Shown piece after piece: positions 5,844 through 7,701 of a stretch of DNA of 7,701 bases; the first letter of the stretch is position 1, and each line of letters begins with the position of its first letter. This stretch comes from Synechococcales cyanobacterium 340R_concoct_173_sub (GTDB lineage Bacteria; Cyanobacteriota; Cyanobacteriia; Leptolyngbyales; Leptolyngbyaceae). The position numbers were made by a program, and so were the translations under genes. The stretch is taken from NCBI GenBank assembly GCA_025354065.1, contig JANXNM010000105.1, positions 1 to 7,701 of the forward strand, in the 5' to 3' direction. The notes under the pieces were generated by a model. The model worked only from the letters and a program-made list of their open reading frames with translations, was not told the origin of the DNA and ran no database searches.

Positions 5844-6872
5844 TCAGTCTAGGTCTAGAACTGAACTAGATTCTATAACTTGAATTGGACTAAGTTTTAG
5901 TCTTTTTGATTGTATTGTTTCATCTTTTTTGACCAGTTCAAAGGTCACTTTGATATCGAATCTTTTGCAGTATGTCGCGATCGTATTTAGGTTGAAGTCC
6001 GCTGGCCCGTAGAGGTGTAGGCGTTTGATGTGGTTTGGATACGCGTCACTTTTTGGCATCAAGTGTCCGAAGGCATCTTTCCACAGGTGAATGGCTTTGA
6101 CTTCAATGATTTCGGTTTCGGTTAGAAGATCGACAGGACCGGACGGTGTGGGGGCTTCAGTTTTGCCGCCGAGTTGAGCTTGTAAACGATCGCGGACAAT
6201 GCGTTCGGGTTGGTTGCGGCGTTGGACTTTGCACCAGTCGGGCAGGAGTTGAAAGGGTTCGAGTTTTGCGATCGCGGTGTTGTAAGCGCTGCGCGAAAGG
6301 CTGGCCCCGGTTAGAGTTTCGTCTATTGTTGGTGTGAATCGACCGCGAATTGCTTTTTGAAAATAGAGGTAGAGGCGAAGGGCGGACGCGTCAAATTTGC
6401 TGAATAGGAGAATGTCTAGAGTTTTAGAATCAATCACGATTCCGTTGCGTGGGGTGGGGTTGCCGTGCCACTGCGTAATCTCCTGAATCCAAGCCGTCAT
6501 TCCTTTTGCTGAAAACTTTCGGATTGCAAATGCTGCCTCTTGTGTTCGATTCTTAGAGTCGAAAGCATAGTATTCAATTACCGCTGCACATGCTTCAGCA
6601 CTAACGATTTTGATGTTTGTTATGTGACCACTTCCAATAGACTCTTGTCTCTTTGGTTGTAACCAAACTTTCGAGCCTGGACTGAGTTTGAGGTCAATTT
6701 TTTCGAGGTCGCTTGTGGTCCTTGTACGGAGTAATTTATTGACACCTTGCTGAGAAACTCCACAAAGACGAGCCAATCCTGACTCCGACATTCCCGATTC
6801 TCCAGTGTCGTCAATGGTGAAAAATTCAATGCCATCTACGATCACGCGAGTGATGTTACGTGTGCTATTCAT
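5844..6872 (-). CDS. DNA-binding protein with PD-(D/E)XK nuclease-like C-terminus, 342 aa
   Basis: The N-terminal part has a helix-turn-helix-like segment at about 28-48 (MSESGLARLCGVSQQGVNKLL). Next comes the block AEACAAVIEYYAFDSKNRTQ with AIRKFSAKGMTAWIQEITQW (92-135), seen in proteins of cyanobacterial plasmids and phage-like elements. The C-terminus looks like a restriction-endonuclease fold: Glu239, then PVDLLT (Asp248) and IIEVK (Glu257, Lys259), with WKDAFGHLM, YPNHIKRLHLYG and a final beta segment. This D...ExK spacing fits a PD-(D/E)XK active site and resembles domains in KilA-N/MSV199-type viral proteins. The start ATG at 6872 has only a weak upstream AAAGG. It lies 751 bp upstream of the replication gene on the same strand, so it may belong to the same replicon module. 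A role in DNA processing, plasmid control or defence is inferred. Catalysis is unproven. Confidence 0.75.
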   Translation of the reverse strand: MNSTRNITRVIVDGIEFFTIDDTGESGMSESGLARLCGVSQQGVNKLLRTRTTSDLEKIDLKLSPGSKVWLQPKRQESIGSGHITNIKIVSAEACAAVIEYYAFDSKNRTQEAAFAIRKFSAKGMTAWIQEITQWHGNPTPRNGIVIDSKTLDILLFSKFDASALRLYLYFQKAIRGRFTPTIDETLTGASLSRSAYNTAIAKLEPFQLLPDWCKVQRRNQPERIVRDRLQAQLGGKTEAPTPSGPVDLLTETEIIEVKAIHLWKDAFGHLMPKSDAYPNHIKRLHLYGPADFNLNTIATYCKRFDIKVTFELVKKDETIQSKRLKLSPIQVIESSSVLDLD

Positions 6873-6912
6873 TTTTTAGCTTTTGCCTTTGGTTTTTAAA
6901 GGTTTTTGGTCA

Positions 6913-6947
6913 GCCGATCGGAATTGTTGTCTGCAAGTTCGATCGGC
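6913..6947. promoter_or_regulatory. Inverted repeat upstream of the nuclease-like gene (possible operator)
   Basis: GCCGATCG (6913-6920) and CGATCGGC (6940-6947) are perfect 8-bp arms 19 bp apart, lying 41-75 bp upstream of the ATG at 6872. The half-site spacing would suit a dimeric regulator, perhaps the encoded helix-turn-helix protein itself. Because CGATCG-type words are common in cyanobacterial genomes, chance is a real alternative. No clear -35/-10 pair was found in this spacer. Confidence 0.35.
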
Positions 6948-7000
6948 GCTTTGATTTATTAAACGTGATTTTGGGATTGAAAGCTTCTTTTTATGAGCGG

Positions 7001-7115
7001 CTCGATCTCCCTTAAAAAGGGGAACCGGAATTTGAATTAAGAATTGCGACTCAAGAATTTGAGATTAACTCCAACTCATAGTCCCCCTTTTTAAGGGGGA
7101 TTTAGGGGGATCGAG
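7001..7115. mobile_element. MITE-like palindromic repeat element, 115 bp
   Basis: The two ends are imperfect inverted copies. The left end reads CTCGATC then TCCCTTAAAAAGGGG (7001-7022). The complement of the right end reads CTCGATCCCCC, TAAA, then CCCCCTTAAAAAGGGGG (7115 down to 7082). The left end therefore looks like the right with about 8 bp deleted. Each end also folds on itself (CCCTT/AAGGG; CCCCCTT/AAGGGGG). The interior carries a CTCAA/TTGAG hairpin and codes for nothing. Sequences of the type CCCCCTTAAAAAGGGGG with GGGGGATTTAGGGGGATC are familiar as dispersed repeats in cyanobacteria. No target-site duplication was seen. The element lies just past the metalloprotease stop codon and could also help stop transcription. 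Confidence 0.6.
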
Positions 7116-7138
7116 ATTATACCCAATACACTAATAAC

Positions 7139-7701
7139 CTACTGACTAGACAACGGGGCGTCGATCGCTTTAATCAACCGATCGCGAGTCTCTTCCAAAT
7201 GCGCCACGGTATACAAATCATTTGAATCAGCCTTTTTCATAGCCCGAGTCAACACATCTCGCAATTGCCGCATTTCATAACGCACCACGGTCTGGGCATC
7301 ATCTGGCGCATTATATTGTCGCAACGCGATCGCAATCAACAAATTCATATGCTGACGTTGTAGTCCTCGTCGCATCGGTGAAATTTTAAACCCATCTTGT
7401 GGCGTAATCACTTCACTCCAAATACTCGACTGCATAGTATCCATCAATTCAGGAATAGTTAGGGTTTGAGATGGATTTTTCAATTCACCTTCGCGCATTC
7501 TAGACAGACGATCGTAATTGGTCAATTGAACCATCGTAACGGTTTGCAAAAGGAGCAACTGATCGAGTATGGGATAATCGAGCTTCGACATCGCGGGCAT
7601 AACTCCCCAATGACTCCAGCGCGAGGGCGCAAGTTTATTCAATAGTTCTGGTGCAAACTGGAATGCTTTTTCATCAAAGACATTTCGACGAATCAGATCT
7701 A
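7139..7701 (-). CDS. Zinc-dependent metalloprotease (DUF5117/DUF4953 type), C-terminal 186 residues (partial)
   Basis: The frame is open from the window edge to the TAG at 7139. It has no start inside the window; a TTG at 7642 is internal, and the residues before it (RRNVFDEKAFQFAPELLNKL) continue the protein. The sequence resembles the C-terminal helical region of large (~900-residue) zinc-dependent metalloproteases. Indicative pieces are the line of repeated helices LLLLQTVTMVQLTNYDRLSRM, the segment LTIPELMDTMQSSIWSEV, and a final helical region with RRGLQRQHMNLLIAIAL. The zinc-binding HEXXH motif would lie upstream, outside the window, so catalytic competence cannot be judged. It is transcribed towards the nuclease-like gene and separated from it by 266 bp containing the MITE-like element. 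Confidence 0.72.
   Translation of the reverse strand, partial: DLIRRNVFDEKAFQFAPELLNKLAPSRWSHWGVMPAMSKLDYPILDQLLLLQTVTMVQLTNYDRLSRMREGELKNPSQTLTIPELMDTMQSSIWSEVITPQDGFKISPMRRGLQRQHMNLLIAIALRQYNAPDDAQTVVRYEMRQLRDVLTRAMKKADSNDLYTVAHLEETRDRLIKAIDAPLSSQ

Noticed and set aside
7139..7642. A complete 167-residue protein starting at the TTG at 7642
   Set aside because: The frame stays open to the window edge and the preceding residues continue the metalloprotease C-terminal region, so this is an internal codon of a longer gene.
1..7701. Cyanophage origin because psbA is present near nuclease and replication genes
   Set aside because: The psbA promoter and leader look like host psbA, the phycobilisome-family and metalloprotease genes are cellular, and no phage structural or packaging genes are visible.

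Overview
The window looks cyanobacterial. It opens with the 5' end of psbA (photosystem II D1), followed by a phycobilisome-family gene. GATCG/CGATCG-rich words typical of cyanobacterial genomes are scattered throughout. No species call can be made from this sequence. All six protein genes lie on the minus strand, so they are transcribed from high to low coordinates.

Layout, low to high coordinate. (1) 1-480: the first 80 codons of psbA, with a clear sigma70-type promoter and a leader carrying an AU-box-like element and a small hairpin. (2) 479-1764: a probable two-gene unit, in which an unrecognised 214-residue protein is followed by an orphan phycobiliprotein-like protein. (3) 1765-1936: a spacer with short tandem repeats and one copy of a 17-bp repeat. 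(4) 1937-5092: a 1051-residue Toprim/DUF3854 plus P-loop helicase protein of the CyRepA1 plasmid-replication type (pSYSA Slr7037-like). (5) 5093-5843: 751 bp without a credible protein gene. It contains a plus-strand promoter candidate, several hairpins whose G-U wobbles work only in plus-strand RNA, a second copy of the 17-bp repeat, a terminator-like hairpin and an AT-rich tract. (6) 5844-6872: a DNA-binding protein with a PD-(D/E)XK-nuclease-like C-terminus, of a kind common in cyanobacterial mobile elements. (7) 6873-7138: a spacer with an inverted repeat and a 115-bp MITE-like palindromic element. (8) 7139-7701: the C-terminal part of a zinc-dependent metalloprotease running off the window.

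Reading: a plasmid-type replication module (4-6) sits between genes that are normally chromosomal. It could be an integrated or domesticated plasmid, or the replication region of a large replicon carrying photosynthesis genes. No integrase, parAB or complete element boundary is visible. The most interesting part is the gap upstream of the replication gene. The sequence predicts a structured plus-strand RNA, diverging from the rep gene and probably antisense to its leader. This resembles in layout, though not demonstrably in sequence, the RNA control of pSYSA replication.
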